Assembly (NCBI RefSeq): GCF_019091455.1
Contig: NZ_JAGXJN010000043.1
Location: 1 to 64,000, forward strand
DNA length: 64,000 bases
From: Chitinophaga sp. GbtcB8
GTDB lineage: Bacteria; Bacteroidota; Bacteroidia; Chitinophagales; Chitinophagaceae
Direction: 5' to 3'
Shown here: in pieces, positions 25,888-35,236 of the stretch
Numbering within the stretch: the stretch's first letter is position 1
Layout: each line of letters starts with the position of its first letter
Program-made: the position numbers and the translations under genes
The notes under the pieces: model-generated
Database searches by the model: none
The model's input: only the letters and a program-made list of their open reading frames with translations
What the model was told of the DNA's origin: nothing

Positions 25888-26852
25888 AAAAGATCCTCCT
25901 TCCGCTATTGGTGATCATGCTGTTGCTGCTGCAATCCTGGAAATGGGAGCCGGCTGCTGATAAGAGCGTACTGCTGCCCGTTTTATCCGCCTATCATATT
26001 TTTGAAGGCAGCCCGGCTAATCTTGTACCTGCAAAAGAATACACGCCCTACGAGCTGGCCACCACCTTATTCTCCGACTACGCGGAAAAACAACGCCTGG
26101 TAAAAGTGCCTGCCGGTTTCCGCCTTACGCCGAATGGGGATCAGCTGCCGGATTTCCCCGAAGGCGCTATCCTGGTGAAAACCTTCTTTTATTACACTGA
26201 TAAAAGAGATACTGCCAAAGGCAGGCGTATTATGGAAACCAGGGTGATGATAAGAACGGCGGATGCCTGGCAGGCCGGCACCTACCAGTGGAATGCAGCA
26301 CAAACAGATGCAGTACTTATTACAGGCGGTGCAACGGAAAAGGTACAATGGACCAATGCCAATGGGGAACAACAATCCGTACGGTATGAGATCCCGGACC
26401 AGCGCAGCTGCAGATCCTGCCACCAGGGCAATGGTATGCTGCTGCCTATAGGGCCTAAGCTGCGCAACTTAAACCGTACAGTGCTGCGTAACGGTAAAAG
26501 TGTGAACCAGCTGCAATACTTATCCCACGCGGGTTTGCTGCCGGAGCTGGATATAGCTGTTATTACCGCTTTGCCGTCCTGGGATAACGAACAGGTGCCG
26601 CTGGCAGAAAGGGCCCGCGCTTACCTGGAAGTGAACTGCGCCCATTGCCACCGCAGCGGAGGCTGGGCAGCCCGTACCGGCCTGCGGTTTTCTTATGAGC
26701 TGTCATTTGAGGATACGCATATAGAAAGGAATGGCAATAGAATGGTGCATAAAGTAGCACAGGGGCAAATGCCCAAAATAGGCACTACCATTGTGCATGC
26801 AGAGGGGCTTGCGCTGATCCGCAGCTACATTAACGGGTTGCAGCAGCAATAA
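25884..26852 (+). CDS. Exported diheme c-type cytochrome (SO2930/HNE_0200 family-like)
   Basis: A 322-residue exported protein with two heme c motifs, CRSCH (about residue 174) and CAHCH (about residue 254). The N-terminal signal is 'ILLPLLVIMLLLLQSW'. The region 'YELATTLFSDYAEKQRLVKV' and 'LPDFPEGAILVKTFFY' is characteristic of the SO2930 or HNE_0200 family of conserved diheme cytochromes. Function is unknown, probably periplasmic electron transfer. It is cotranscribed with the DUF1772 gene and followed by a strong terminator. Confidence 0.8.
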   Translation: MKKILLPLLVIMLLLLQSWKWEPAADKSVLLPVLSAYHIFEGSPANLVPAKEYTPYELATTLFSDYAEKQRLVKVPAGFRLTPNGDQLPDFPEGAILVKTFFYYTDKRDTAKGRRIMETRVMIRTADAWQAGTYQWNAAQTDAVLITGGATEKVQWTNANGEQQSVRYEIPDQRSCRSCHQGNGMLLPIGPKLRNLNRTVLRNGKSVNQLQYLSHAGLLPELDIAVITALPSWDNEQVPLAERARAYLEVNCAHCHRSGGWAARTGLRFSYELSFEDTHIERNGNRMVHKVAQGQMPKIGTTIVHAEGLALIRSYINGLQQQ

Positions 26853-26887
26853 CTTTTTTTATGATCGCCATCTGACCTGTTTCAAAC

Positions 26888-26916
26888 AACCCCGTTCTTT
26901 TGAGCGGGGTTTCCCT
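26888..26916 (+). terminator. Terminator after the diheme cytochrome gene
   Basis: AACCCCGTTC (26888-26897) pairs with GAGCGGGGTT (26902-26911) around TTTT, followed by a T-rich tail. It lies 35 nt after the stop codon. Downstream, AAATCCG (26952-26958) and CGGATTT (26983-26989) form another short inverted repeat of unknown role. Confidence 0.75.
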
Positions 26917-27017
26917 TTTGGAGTGCAGCCGCTTCCATTAGCAAAAAGGGGAAATCCGGCCGTAAAGCCCCCCTCAAATTGTCGGATTTACACCCGGAAC
27001 AGCTGGTAATGTTCAGA

Positions 27018-27025
27018 TATCTTTG
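27018..27025 (+). promoter_or_regulatory. -7 promoter element TATCTTTG
   Basis: Exact TAnnTTTG match 49 nt before the DHFR-like gene. No TTTG -33 box is seen at the ideal distance. Confidence 0.4.
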
Positions 27026-27074
27026 TAGGGTAATAATTTAAGATATCGCAAACCTAATAATCATTATAACTGTT

Positions 27075-27647
27075 ATGAGAAAAGTAGTTTTATTAATGCA
27101 CGTATCCCTGGATGGTTTTGTTGCAGACACTAATGGCGGCATGGACTGGATCCAGCATGACAGCGAGATCTTTCAATATGTAACGGACAAAATGGAGGAT
27201 GTAGATGCCGCCATTTACGGCCGCACCACCTACGGGATGATGGAAGGTTACTGGCCCACGATACCCAATGATCCTAATGCCAGTGACCTGGACCGCCACC
27301 ATGCAGCCTGGGTAGAGGAAGTGCAAAAAATAGTTTTTTCCACCACACTGGAAAAAGTAACCTGGAATAATACTACCTTAATAAACGGAAACACTGCCGC
27401 GGCAGTAGCCAAGCTGAAACAACAGCCCGGCAAGAACCTGATGATCTTTGGCAGCCCGCGTTTAACACACTCTTTTATGGAGCTGGGGCTGATAGATGAA
27501 TACCTGATCAATGTGAATCCTGTGTTACTGGGTACAGGTATCCCCTTATTTAAGGATGTGCAGCAAAAAACAAACCTGCAGCTGTTAAGTACTGTTACCT
27601 TCAAGACCGGCGTAGTGGGCCTGCATTATGAGACTAAGCGCGGCTAA
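27075..27647 (+). CDS. Dihydrofolate reductase family protein (RibD C-terminal-like)
   Basis: A 190-residue cytoplasmic protein of the RibD_C/DHFR-like superfamily, NAD(P)H-dependent reductases of mostly unknown substrate. Diagnostic stretches are 'VVLLMHVSLDGFVADTNGGM', 'AAIYGRTTYGMMEGYW', 'KNLMIFGSPRLTHSFMELGL', 'IDEYLINVNPVLLGTGIPLF' and 'LLSTVTFKTGVVGLHY'. It is followed by SRPBCC and VOC genes on the same strand, a group common as an uncharacterised cluster in Bacteroidota. Confidence 0.88.
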   Translation: MRKVVLLMHVSLDGFVADTNGGMDWIQHDSEIFQYVTDKMEDVDAAIYGRTTYGMMEGYWPTIPNDPNASDLDRHHAAWVEEVQKIVFSTTLEKVTWNNTTLINGNTAAAVAKLKQQPGKNLMIFGSPRLTHSFMELGLIDEYLINVNPVLLGTGIPLFKDVQQKTNLQLLSTVTFKTGVVGLHYETKRG

Positions 27648-27682
27648 GCCATTCACCTGTTTTACCTAAACCACAACATACC

Positions 27683-28219
27683 ATGAAAATTATCAAGCGT
27701 ATCTTACTTGTTATTGCGATCCTGATCGCTATTCCCCTGATCATAGCCCTGTTCATCCGCAAAGATTATACGGTGGAAAGGGAAGTGAATATTAACAAAC
27801 CTGCCGGCGAAGTTTTTGATTATGTGAAGTACCTGAAGAACCAGGATACCTATAGCGTATGGGCCAAAATAGACCCTGCCATGAAAAAGGACTACCAGGG
27901 CACGGATGCTACGCCGGGTTTTGTATACCGCTGGGATAGCCAGAATAAGGACGCAGGTAAAGGTGAGCAGGAAATAAAAAAGGTAATGCCCGGGCAGGTG
28001 GATTATGAGATCCGTTTTATAAAACCACTCCCCGGCAAGGCCAGCGCCTTTATGAGCGCCACCCCTGTATCCGGTTCACAGACCACGGTGAAGTGGGGTT
28101 TTAGCAGCAGGATGGCTTACCCCATGAATTTAATGCTGCTGATGAACATGGAAGACATGATAGGTAAAGACCTGCAAACAGGGCTGAACAACCTGAAAGC
28201 CATACTGGAAAAACAATAA
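27683..28219 (+). CDS. SRPBCC (START-like) family protein with an N-terminal membrane anchor
   Basis: A 178-residue protein. One N-terminal helix (about 5-25, rich in Ile and Leu) is followed by a START/polyketide-cyclase-like fold, seen in 'YTVEREVNINKPAGEVFDYV' at the start and 'LQTGLNNLKAILEK' at the end. These proteins bind hydrophobic ligands. The ligand is unknown here. It lies 35 nt after the DHFR-like gene and 30 nt before the VOC gene. Confidence 0.8.
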   Translation: MKIIKRILLVIAILIAIPLIIALFIRKDYTVEREVNINKPAGEVFDYVKYLKNQDTYSVWAKIDPAMKKDYQGTDATPGFVYRWDSQNKDAGKGEQEIKKVMPGQVDYEIRFIKPLPGKASAFMSATPVSGSQTTVKWGFSSRMAYPMNLMLLMNMEDMIGKDLQTGLNNLKAILEKQ

Positions 28220-28249
28220 GTTTATTATTCACCCATAAAAATATTTACA

Positions 28250-28675
28250 ATGGCAGCCGTTAATCCTTATCTCACCTTTAGTAACAATTGCGCAGAAGCA
28301 TTTGATTTTTACAAGGCGGCATTTGGCACAGAATTTCTGACCCGCATGTTGTTCAGTGACATTCCTGATTCCAAATACGATGAAAAGGAAGGAAAGAAAG
28401 TAATGCACGTAGCATTGCCCATAGGACAGGGTACTATTCTTATGGGCAGCGACAGCCCTGCTGAATTTGGCCAGCTGCGGGAAGGGGATAACCTTTCTAT
28501 TGCTATCAGCGCCGCCAGCGAAGAAGAAGCCAAAAAATTATTCGACAGCCTTTCTGCCGGTGGCAAAGTAACCATGCCGCTTGAAAAAGCCTTCTGGGGC
28601 GCACTATTCGGCATGTTCACCGACAAATACGGTGTGCAGTGGATGGTGAATTATGACTATGAGCAGAAAGGATAG
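28250..28675 (+). CDS. VOC family protein (PhnB/glyoxalase-like)
   Basis: A 141-residue protein of the vicinal oxygen chelate superfamily, PhnB-like branch, with 'NPYLTFSNNCAEAFDFYKAA', 'MHVALPIGQGTILMGSD', 'EEAKKLFDSLSAGGKVTMPL' and 'FGMFTDKYGVQWMVNYD'. The exact reaction of this branch is not known. A second copy of the same type lies at 41517-41939 in this window. A palindromic repeat element starts just after the stop codon. Confidence 0.88.
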   Translation: MAAVNPYLTFSNNCAEAFDFYKAAFGTEFLTRMLFSDIPDSKYDEKEGKKVMHVALPIGQGTILMGSDSPAEFGQLREGDNLSIAISAASEEEAKKLFDSLSAGGKVTMPLEKAFWGALFGMFTDKYGVQWMVNYDYEQKG

Positions 28676-28677
28676 TG

Positions 28678-28772
28678 AATGTAAAATGTAAAATCATAAA
28701 TGTAAAATGTAAAAGTGGAATGCAGCGAATAAGCGACTGCATTCCACTTTTACATTTAGAATTTTACATTCC
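28678..28772. repeat. Composite palindromic intergenic repeat, copy 2
   Basis: The 21-nt arms at 28705-28725 and 28737-28757 are identical to those of copy 1 (near 2.6 kb). The loop CGAATAAGCGA differs by one base. Flanking GTAAAAT and ATTTTAC words form the outer pair. It sits between a plus-strand and a minus-strand gene and may serve as a bidirectional terminator. The second, GTTCATA/TATGAAC stem of copy 1 is absent here. Confidence 0.8.
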
Positions 28773-30404
28773 TTACGGCTGCCCGGTAACCTGTTTTACC
28801 GGCTTGCCTACGCAGCCATTAGGCATTTGAATACGCAGCATGGCGGCAATGGTGGGCGCAATATCTGTCATGTGTGTAATGTCGTTGCTGGCGCCGTGTT
28901 TTACATGCCAGCCCATGAACACCAGCGGAATGTGCACATCATACGCATTCCAGTTACCATGGGTAGTGCCTGTGGTGGCGCCCTGGTACCAGCCGGGTTC
29001 CGGCACTATCATTACAGAGCCTGTGCGTTTAGGATTATACCCGTTTATGATCATGCTTTTAATAGGCTCCGGTATGGCGCTGCTGCCAATATTATCCACA
29101 TCCACGGCAAACTGTACGCCCGGTTGTTTCAGCAGCCATTTCACAGTTTCCTTTTTTATGGCATCATAATCCAGCTTCGCGGAATCAATGCGGCTTACGT
29201 TAAAGTTCACATGATAGTTCCAGAGGCCGCGTACCAGCCCGCCGGTGCCGAATTTTTCTTTCAGCAATCCATCCAGCTCATTTTTGTTAACCAGCAGGCC
29301 GCCGGGTATATTATGCTCTTTCATAAAACCTACGGCATGTGCCGCACCATGATCGGCGGTGAGGAACACCAGGTATTTACCTTTGCCCACGCGCTGGTCA
29401 AGATAGGTGAAAAAGGCCGCCAGGTCTTTATCCAGGCGCAGGTAAGTATCTTCCACCTCTATAGAGTTAGGGCCAAACTGGTGGCCTACATAATCTGTAG
29501 AAGCGCAGTTGATGGTCAGGAAATCCGTAGCGGCGCCTTTGCCCAGGTTATAACCTTCTACGGCTGCCTTTGCAAAATCCAGCGTAAGCGTGTTACCGGA
29601 TGGTGTGGCGCGCAGGCTCACCGGGTTCTTTGGATAGATCTCCGGCATGTTATGCGGGAACACAGGTGCTGTTTCACCGGTGTAGGTGCCTTCCCATTTT
29701 GAATTATCTGCGCTGCTTTGCAGGTAGGTGTTAATGGGATACAGTGTTTCCCAGGGTTTGGACATAAGCTGTGCGGGCTCTTTTTTTGCATTGAACTTTT
29801 GCACCCACTCCGGCAGCTCTTTCATGTAATAGGTGCTGGTAATAAAGCTGGCGTTGCTGTCGTCCAGCCAGAAAGCGCCGTTGGGCGTGTGCCCGGCAGG
29901 CAGTATGGAGGCGCGGTCTTTCAGTGATACGCCTACTACTTTAGAACGGAAATTGGTGGCCAGGCGTAGTTCATCGGTAATAGTAGAGGCCAGCAAATTA
30001 CGCGGCGACATTTTACCGGCTGCAGAGCTGCTGCCTACGGATTGTACGGCGGTATCTTCCGTGCAGTACCAGTGACGCCCGGTAAGCTGGTCTGTCCAGT
30101 CATTACCGGTAATACCATGAATGGCGGGCACGCTGCCGGTGTACACGGTGCTGTGGCCTACTGCCGTAAAAGAGGGCAGGTGGCTGATGTAGGTGTTCTC
30201 ACAGGAGAACCCTTCTCCCAGCATCCGTTTAAAACCGCCGGCGCTATACCGGTCATAGTAGCGGTATAAATAATCCCAGCGCATCTGGTCTACCACAATA
30301 CCCACAATCAGTTTGGGCTGCTCATTGGCCTGCGCCATAACGGCGCCGCCCTGCATGAGTGCAAAGGCGCCTGCCAGTAACATGGCGGAAAATGGTTTGC
30401 TCAT
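28773..30404 (-). CDS. pafA: PafA-type alkaline phosphatase
   Basis: Exported phosphomonoesterase of 543 residues in the alkaline phosphatase superfamily, closest in visible motifs to PafA of flavobacteria, which works without phosphate repression. A signal peptide ends near AVMAQ. Active-site residues line up with PafA: nucleophile Thr80 in 'LPSFTAVGHSTVYTG', Asn101 in 'GITGNDW', and Lys162 and Arg164 in LKDR. Metal ligands lie in 'VVDQMRWDY' and 'TADHGAAH'. It is the last gene of the glp/SusCD locus and could release glycerol from glycerol phosphate in the periplasm. A 24-nt inverted repeat separates it from susD. Confidence 0.9.
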   Translation of the reverse strand: MSKPFSAMLLAGAFALMQGGAVMAQANEQPKLIVGIVVDQMRWDYLYRYYDRYSAGGFKRMLGEGFSCENTYISHLPSFTAVGHSTVYTGSVPAIHGITGNDWTDQLTGRHWYCTEDTAVQSVGSSSAAGKMSPRNLLASTITDELRLATNFRSKVVGVSLKDRASILPAGHTPNGAFWLDDSNASFITSTYYMKELPEWVQKFNAKKEPAQLMSKPWETLYPINTYLQSSADNSKWEGTYTGETAPVFPHNMPEIYPKNPVSLRATPSGNTLTLDFAKAAVEGYNLGKGAATDFLTINCASTDYVGHQFGPNSIEVEDTYLRLDKDLAAFFTYLDQRVGKGKYLVFLTADHGAAHAVGFMKEHNIPGGLLVNKNELDGLLKEKFGTGGLVRGLWNYHVNFNVSRIDSAKLDYDAIKKETVKWLLKQPGVQFAVDVDNIGSSAIPEPIKSMIINGYNPKRTGSVMIVPEPGWYQGATTGTTHGNWNAYDVHIPLVFMGWHVKHGASNDITHMTDIAPTIAAMLRIQMPNGCVGKPVKQVTGQP

Positions 30405-30432
30405 TCCGTACGTAATTTAAAAGTTGCAAAAA

Positions 30433-30540
30433 GATGTGCAAATATGCAGATGCGCAAAGTAATTAAAAAAATGACTGTACATCAGCATATTGGCTCATTA
30501 ATACATCAGCGGTATCTGCACATTTGCATATTTGCACATC
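30433..30540. repeat. Long inverted repeat between susD and pafA
   Basis: The arms at 30433-30456 and 30517-30540 are 24 nt long with two mismatches. The outer 16 nt (GATGTGCAAATATGCA against TGCATATTTGCACATC) are perfect. Each arm is itself built from TGCAnAT-like words. The 60-nt loop is AT-rich and repeats ACATCAGC. It fills the gap between two genes of the same transcript. Confidence 0.75.
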
Positions 30541-30546
30541 GGCACA

Positions 30547-32121
30547 TTAATACAGGTTATTCTGCGTAAGCTCCGGGTTCAGATCTCTTTCTGTTTGTGG
30601 AATAGGCCACCAGTAATCCCTTTGCGGGTTAAAGGCGCGTTTTTCCAGGTACTTGCCGCTCCAGCTGAAAATGCTGGTGTTCAGCTCTGTTTGCGCGGTC
30701 TTCCAGCGGCGTATATCGTTGTAATACAATCCTTCGCCGGCCAGCTCAATGCGTCGCTCATGGTGTATTTCAGTGCGCATCTGCTCTTTGTTTAAACCGG
30801 CAGTTATATGCGGCATCTTCACCCGGTCGCGCAGGGCGTTCAATGCATCATACACGGTAGCATCCGGCCCGGCTGCTTCATTCTGCGCTTCTGCATACAT
30901 CAGCAGCACATCGCCTAAACGCAGTACAATAAAGTTAATGTCCGACTGACCATCCTTCAGATCTGATTTATCGCTGGGCGGTGTAATGCTGTCATAGATG
31001 CTATACTTTTTCATGCCATAACCGGTGCTGGCAAAACGGGTAGAATCTATTTTTTTGCCTTTATACACGTCACCAGGGTAGGTGAAGGTAGCATACAGGC
31101 GCGGATCGCGGTCCTTGTACGGATTGGCGGCATCATAACCGGATGCAGGATCGGAAGTAGGCAAGCCGTTTTTCATGTAGTAGGCTTTGGCCAGGTCCAG
31201 CAGCGGTGCATTGGTATTGTACTGCGTGCAGATCAGGTCAAAGGAGCTGCCCTGGTTCGGAAAAATGTACTGCACATCAAAGATCACCTCTGAATTATTT
31301 TCATTGGGCTGCAGGAACAGGCTTCTGTAATCGCCAAACAGCTTGTAGTTCAGGTTCATTACAGCTTTGGCTGCCGCCGCTGCTGCCGTCCACTTGGCTA
31401 CATCGTTCGTGGTGTTTAAAAGCGGGCTGGCCTCATACAGCAGCGCTCTGGCCTTTAAAGCCATGGCTGCGCCTTTGGTGGCCCTGCCTTTGTTGGTGCC
31501 GGTATAGGAGGCCGGCAGCACCAGCGCTGCGCTGTCCAGGTCTGTTATTACCTGCGCTATTACTTCTGCGCGGGGTGTACGGGGCAGCTTACCCTGTGTT
31601 TCTTTATTGGGCGGGTCCAGGATCAGGGGCACATCGCCATAATAGGTCTGTAAGGTAAAGTAATAGAGTGCGCGCAGGAACTTAGCTTCCCCCTTCATGC
31701 GGGTTTTGTCGTCTTCGTTCATCTCCGGCACTTCATCCACCTTAGCCAGGAAGGTGTTGCAACGGCCTATGCCGGTATAACAATCGCCAAAGCGCGCAGT
31801 AACAATACCGCCGGTGCTGGCATTCTGCTGCCCGGCTGCAATAAAGTTAAAGCTCATGGTATTGCTGTAGTTGTAGGCGTTGGGCGAAAGGGTTTCGTCC
31901 CACAGGGCCGTGGCAGATCCGCCACCGCTGTTCTTACCGCCATAAATACCATCATTGCGCAATACGGAGTAACAGCCGGTAAGGCCTGCTGCTGCGGCTT
32001 CCGGGGTGGTCCAGAAGGTAGCTTCCGTATAACGGTCGTGCGGGGAGGTATCCAGCAGGCTTTTATTACAGCCCATTGCCAGGAAACCTGCACCAGCCAT
32101 TAAGAGAAATATCTTTTTCAT
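30547..32121 (-). CDS. SusD/RagB-family nutrient-binding lipoprotein
   Basis: Outer-membrane lid protein of 524 residues that captures substrate for its SusC partner. The lipoprotein signal MKKIFLLMAGAGFLAMGC gives Cys18, and an earlier in-frame ATG would only add 11 polar residues. The SusD-like N-terminal TPR domain has 'YTEATFWTTPEAAAAGLTGC' and 'FLRALYYFTLQTYYGDVPLI'. The C-terminal RagB domain has 'VLRLGDVLLMYAEAQNEAAG' and 'HERRIELAGEGLYYNDIRRW'. It lies directly after susC. The neighbours (phosphodiesterase, phosphatase, glycerol genes) suggest the ligand is a phosphorylated compound and not a plain polysaccharide. Confidence 0.93.
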   Translation of the reverse strand: MKKIFLLMAGAGFLAMGCNKSLLDTSPHDRYTEATFWTTPEAAAAGLTGCYSVLRNDGIYGGKNSGGGSATALWDETLSPNAYNYSNTMSFNFIAAGQQNASTGGIVTARFGDCYTGIGRCNTFLAKVDEVPEMNEDDKTRMKGEAKFLRALYYFTLQTYYGDVPLILDPPNKETQGKLPRTPRAEVIAQVITDLDSAALVLPASYTGTNKGRATKGAAMALKARALLYEASPLLNTTNDVAKWTAAAAAAKAVMNLNYKLFGDYRSLFLQPNENNSEVIFDVQYIFPNQGSSFDLICTQYNTNAPLLDLAKAYYMKNGLPTSDPASGYDAANPYKDRDPRLYATFTYPGDVYKGKKIDSTRFASTGYGMKKYSIYDSITPPSDKSDLKDGQSDINFIVLRLGDVLLMYAEAQNEAAGPDATVYDALNALRDRVKMPHITAGLNKEQMRTEIHHERRIELAGEGLYYNDIRRWKTAQTELNTSIFSWSGKYLEKRAFNPQRDYWWPIPQTERDLNPELTQNNLY

Positions 32122-32140
32122 CAGTTTGTTTTTTCGTGGT

Positions 32141-35100
32141 TTAAAAAGTAACATTCAGGCCGCCGTTATAGGTTTTCAGCATCGGGTAGCTGTACAGGTC
32201 TGATTGATCCAGCACACTTTCCGGGTCAAAATCCTTGTACTTGGAAAAAGTGAGCAGGTTCTGCGCATTAATGAATACAGATACCTTGCTGATCTTTGCT
32301 TTGGATAACCAGCGCTCAGGCAGGGCATAACCCAGCTGTATGTTTTTCATACGTACGTAAGCGTTATCCCGTAACCAGAAGCTGGAACGCTGAAAGTTAT
32401 CGGCATAGCCGGTGCTGGTAGTAACGATAGGCAGGCGTGCGTTGGGATTCTCAGGCGTCCATGCATCTGTTTCCCATTCTTTGGTGGCATTGGCGCCATT
32501 GTAGAAGGGGAAGGCCAGGTTGGCCACCGGTAATACTTTTACGCCGGAAATACCCTGGAAAGCGGCGCTGAGCGAAATACCCTTATAACCCAGGTTAAAT
32601 CCAAAACCAAAAGTGAACTTGGGTACAGAGGAGGAAGTATTCACCAGCACACGGTCATCACCGTTTATAATACCATCGTTATTTACATCTTTGAACTTGA
32701 TGTAACCGGGTTTGGTGTTCACGCTTTGTTTGGCGCTGTGGTCCACCTCTTCCTGCGACTGGAACAGGCCTTCTGCCTGCAGCACATAGAATGCATCAAT
32801 AGGGGAGCCCTCTTTTAAAATAGTGCCGTTTGAGTTATACACTACTTCACCGTTCAGGTCTACAATTTTATTCTTGTTATAGGATACATTGCCATACACG
32901 CCATAATCCAGGTTGCCAATATTGTTCTTGTATTGCAGCACTACCTCTAAGCCGGTATTATCCACCGCGCCAATGTTCTGCTGCGGGCCGGTAAGGTTGC
33001 CTATCTGCGCGGCAATGTTCACTGCGCGCAGGATACCGGTGGTGTGCTTTTTATAGGCATCTACGGTTAAGGATATACGGTTGCCCCAAAGATTAACATC
33101 GGCGCCTGCATTATAGGTAGTGGTGGTTTCCCAGTGAATGGTAGGGTCCACATACTTTTTGGTAGCGCCGCCGGAGTTCAGGGTGCCGCCAAAGCTGTAA
33201 TCTTCTCCCAGCTCCACGCTAGGCAGGTAGCTGTACAGCGGTACGGCCTGGTTGCCCATAGAGCCTACGGACACGCGCAGCTTTAACTGGTCTATGAAGT
33301 TGGACTGGAAGAAAGATTCCTTATCAATACGCCAGCCGGCAGATGCGGAGGGGAAAAAGCCCCAGCGGTATGAGCCTGTTGGGCTGAAACGGGAAGATCC
33401 ATCGCTACGGAAAGTAGCTTCCAGTAAATACTTGCCGTCAAAATCATAGTTCAAACGGCCAAAGTAGGATTGCAGCACATCGCGGGTATAGTTACCGTTG
33501 GTGGCATTCCACACGGTACCGGCATCAAAGGCGTCCAGCGTGCCATCCAGGTAACCGTACATGCTGGTGCCCCAGGAATCGGAATCAAAATTATCGTAGC
33601 TGGAGCCCAGCATTAATGCTACGTTGTGTTTTCCTGCAAACTGGTGGTTCCAGTTCAGGGTGTTGTAAAAGTGGATGTTGATGTCGTTATAATCTGTTCT
33701 TTGTGAGCGGGGCGCTGTGGCCGGGCTGTTCCAGTTAATAGCGGCGCCGGTTTTAGGGTTAAAGGTTTGCATACGGGGCGTGAAGCCGGTGAGCAAACCA
33801 TCGTATTTATCAACCCCGAATTTGATATTGTACGTAATGTTGAACGGCAGCTTGTATTCTGCAAAAACAGTGCTCAGGAAACGCTGTACCGTTTTGGTCA
33901 TTAAACCATTATAGGCCAGCATACGCGGATTTTCCCAGTTGTTGCGGCCCAGGGTCCTGAGCCAGGAATTGCCATAGCGGCCATCCTCCAGGGTATCTGA
34001 TAAAATGGGCAGCGCCCTGGCCAGGTACGACCAGGTAGAGGTATAAAATGGCGTGGTGTAATTGCGGTAATAACCATCCATGGTAACGCCTACTTTCAGC
34101 CGCTCATTTACATTCATAGATGCATTGATGCCTATGGAATATTTATTTTCATTGTTGCCGGGGCCAAAGAGAATACCATCCCTGTTCAGGTAACCAATAG
34201 AAAGGCGGTACTGGTATTTATCCGTACTACCGGCTACGCTGAGGTCATGTTTTTGTATAACGCCATTCTTCAAAGCAATATCATACCAGTTGTTGGCAGG
34301 GTAGGTGAAGTGGTCGGTGGCCATGCCTGCCTGGTATTCTGCAATGTCGGCATCTGCATACTCCGGCGCTTTGCCTTCATTTTTGTTGGCCTGGTTCTTC
34401 AGCTTCATGTAGGTAATGGGATCATCAATAATATCCGGCAGGTAGGTAGCTTTTTGCTGACCGTAATAGTAGCTGTAGTTTACACGGGAAGTGCCTTTAC
34501 CTTTCTTAGTGGTCACCAGCACTACGCCGTTGGCAGCGCGTGAGCCGTAAATGGCTGCGGCCGCATCTTTCAGCACGGTTACGCTTTCAATATCCGCCGG
34601 GTTCAGCTCGTCCATGGAATATTCAATACCATCTACCAGCACCAGCGGGTCGCTGTTATTGAGGGTGCCCACGCCGCGTATGCGAATGGTGCTGCGGTCT
34701 ACACCGGGCTGGCTGTTGCTGAGGTTTGCAAATACACCGGGCACGCCCTGTAAAGCGTTACTCACGTTGGTGAGGGGCTGACCTACCTTGTCTACCATTT
34801 CCACGGTAGTAATAGCGCCGGTTAAGGTAGCTTTCTTTTGCGTACCATAACCTACCACCACCACATCGTTCAGCTTTTGTACATCTTCTTCCAGCTTTAT
34901 TTCCAGCGGGGTGGTGTTAGTTACCTTTACTTCTTTGGGCAGGTACCCGATAAAGGAGAATTTAAGCGTGGCATCTTTGGCCGCGCTGATCTTAAAAGAG
35001 CCGTCGGCTGTACTGGCAGTACCGCGCGAAGTGCCGGCTACCTGTATGTTTACGCCGATCAATGGCATGCCATTAGCGGCAGTGATCTTTCCGGTAATAG

Positions 35101-35206
35101 GCAGGTCTTGCGCCTGCAGGGATAATGCAGTAAAACATAAGATCCCCAGTAGCAACACCCGGCTTTTTAACCGGCTTGATGTGTGGAATCGTAAGAGCAG
35201 TTTCAT
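32141..35206 (-). CDS. SusC/RagA TonB-dependent outer-membrane transporter
   Basis: A 1021-residue transporter with a signal peptide ending at AQ (about residue 33), then a CarboxypepD_reg-like domain (35-105) and a TonB-box region 'NDVVVVGYGTQKK' (about 113-125). The plug holds 'IRIRGVGTLNNSDPLVLVDG' and 'VLKDAAAAIYGSRAANGVVL'. A 22-strand barrel ends 'LKTYNGGLNVTF'. It imports the ligand captured by the downstream SusD. There is no N-terminal STN domain and no anti-sigma gene nearby, so control is probably by the DeoR-type regulator. A REP-like element separates it from the phosphodiesterase gene. Confidence 0.93.
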   Translation of the reverse strand: MKLLLRFHTSSRLKSRVLLLGILCFTALSLQAQDLPITGKITAANGMPLIGVNIQVAGTSRGTASTADGSFKISAAKDATLKFSFIGYLPKEVKVTNTTPLEIKLEEDVQKLNDVVVVGYGTQKKATLTGAITTVEMVDKVGQPLTNVSNALQGVPGVFANLSNSQPGVDRSTIRIRGVGTLNNSDPLVLVDGIEYSMDELNPADIESVTVLKDAAAAIYGSRAANGVVLVTTKKGKGTSRVNYSYYYGQQKATYLPDIIDDPITYMKLKNQANKNEGKAPEYADADIAEYQAGMATDHFTYPANNWYDIALKNGVIQKHDLSVAGSTDKYQYRLSIGYLNRDGILFGPGNNENKYSIGINASMNVNERLKVGVTMDGYYRNYTTPFYTSTWSYLARALPILSDTLEDGRYGNSWLRTLGRNNWENPRMLAYNGLMTKTVQRFLSTVFAEYKLPFNITYNIKFGVDKYDGLLTGFTPRMQTFNPKTGAAINWNSPATAPRSQRTDYNDINIHFYNTLNWNHQFAGKHNVALMLGSSYDNFDSDSWGTSMYGYLDGTLDAFDAGTVWNATNGNYTRDVLQSYFGRLNYDFDGKYLLEATFRSDGSSRFSPTGSYRWGFFPSASAGWRIDKESFFQSNFIDQLKLRVSVGSMGNQAVPLYSYLPSVELGEDYSFGGTLNSGGATKKYVDPTIHWETTTTYNAGADVNLWGNRISLTVDAYKKHTTGILRAVNIAAQIGNLTGPQQNIGAVDNTGLEVVLQYKNNIGNLDYGVYGNVSYNKNKIVDLNGEVVYNSNGTILKEGSPIDAFYVLQAEGLFQSQEEVDHSAKQSVNTKPGYIKFKDVNNDGIINGDDRVLVNTSSSVPKFTFGFGFNLGYKGISLSAAFQGISGVKVLPVANLAFPFYNGANATKEWETDAWTPENPNARLPIVTTSTGYADNFQRSSFWLRDNAYVRMKNIQLGYALPERWLSKAKISKVSVFINAQNLLTFSKYKDFDPESVLDQSDLYSYPMLKTYNGGLNVTF

Positions 35207-35236
35207 AAACGTTTATTATTAGATAATGGTGAAAAC

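Noticed and set aside
28827-29702. Plus-strand open frame of 291 codons opposite pafA
   Set aside because: The other strand encodes every PafA active-site motif. The antisense product has no recognisable features.
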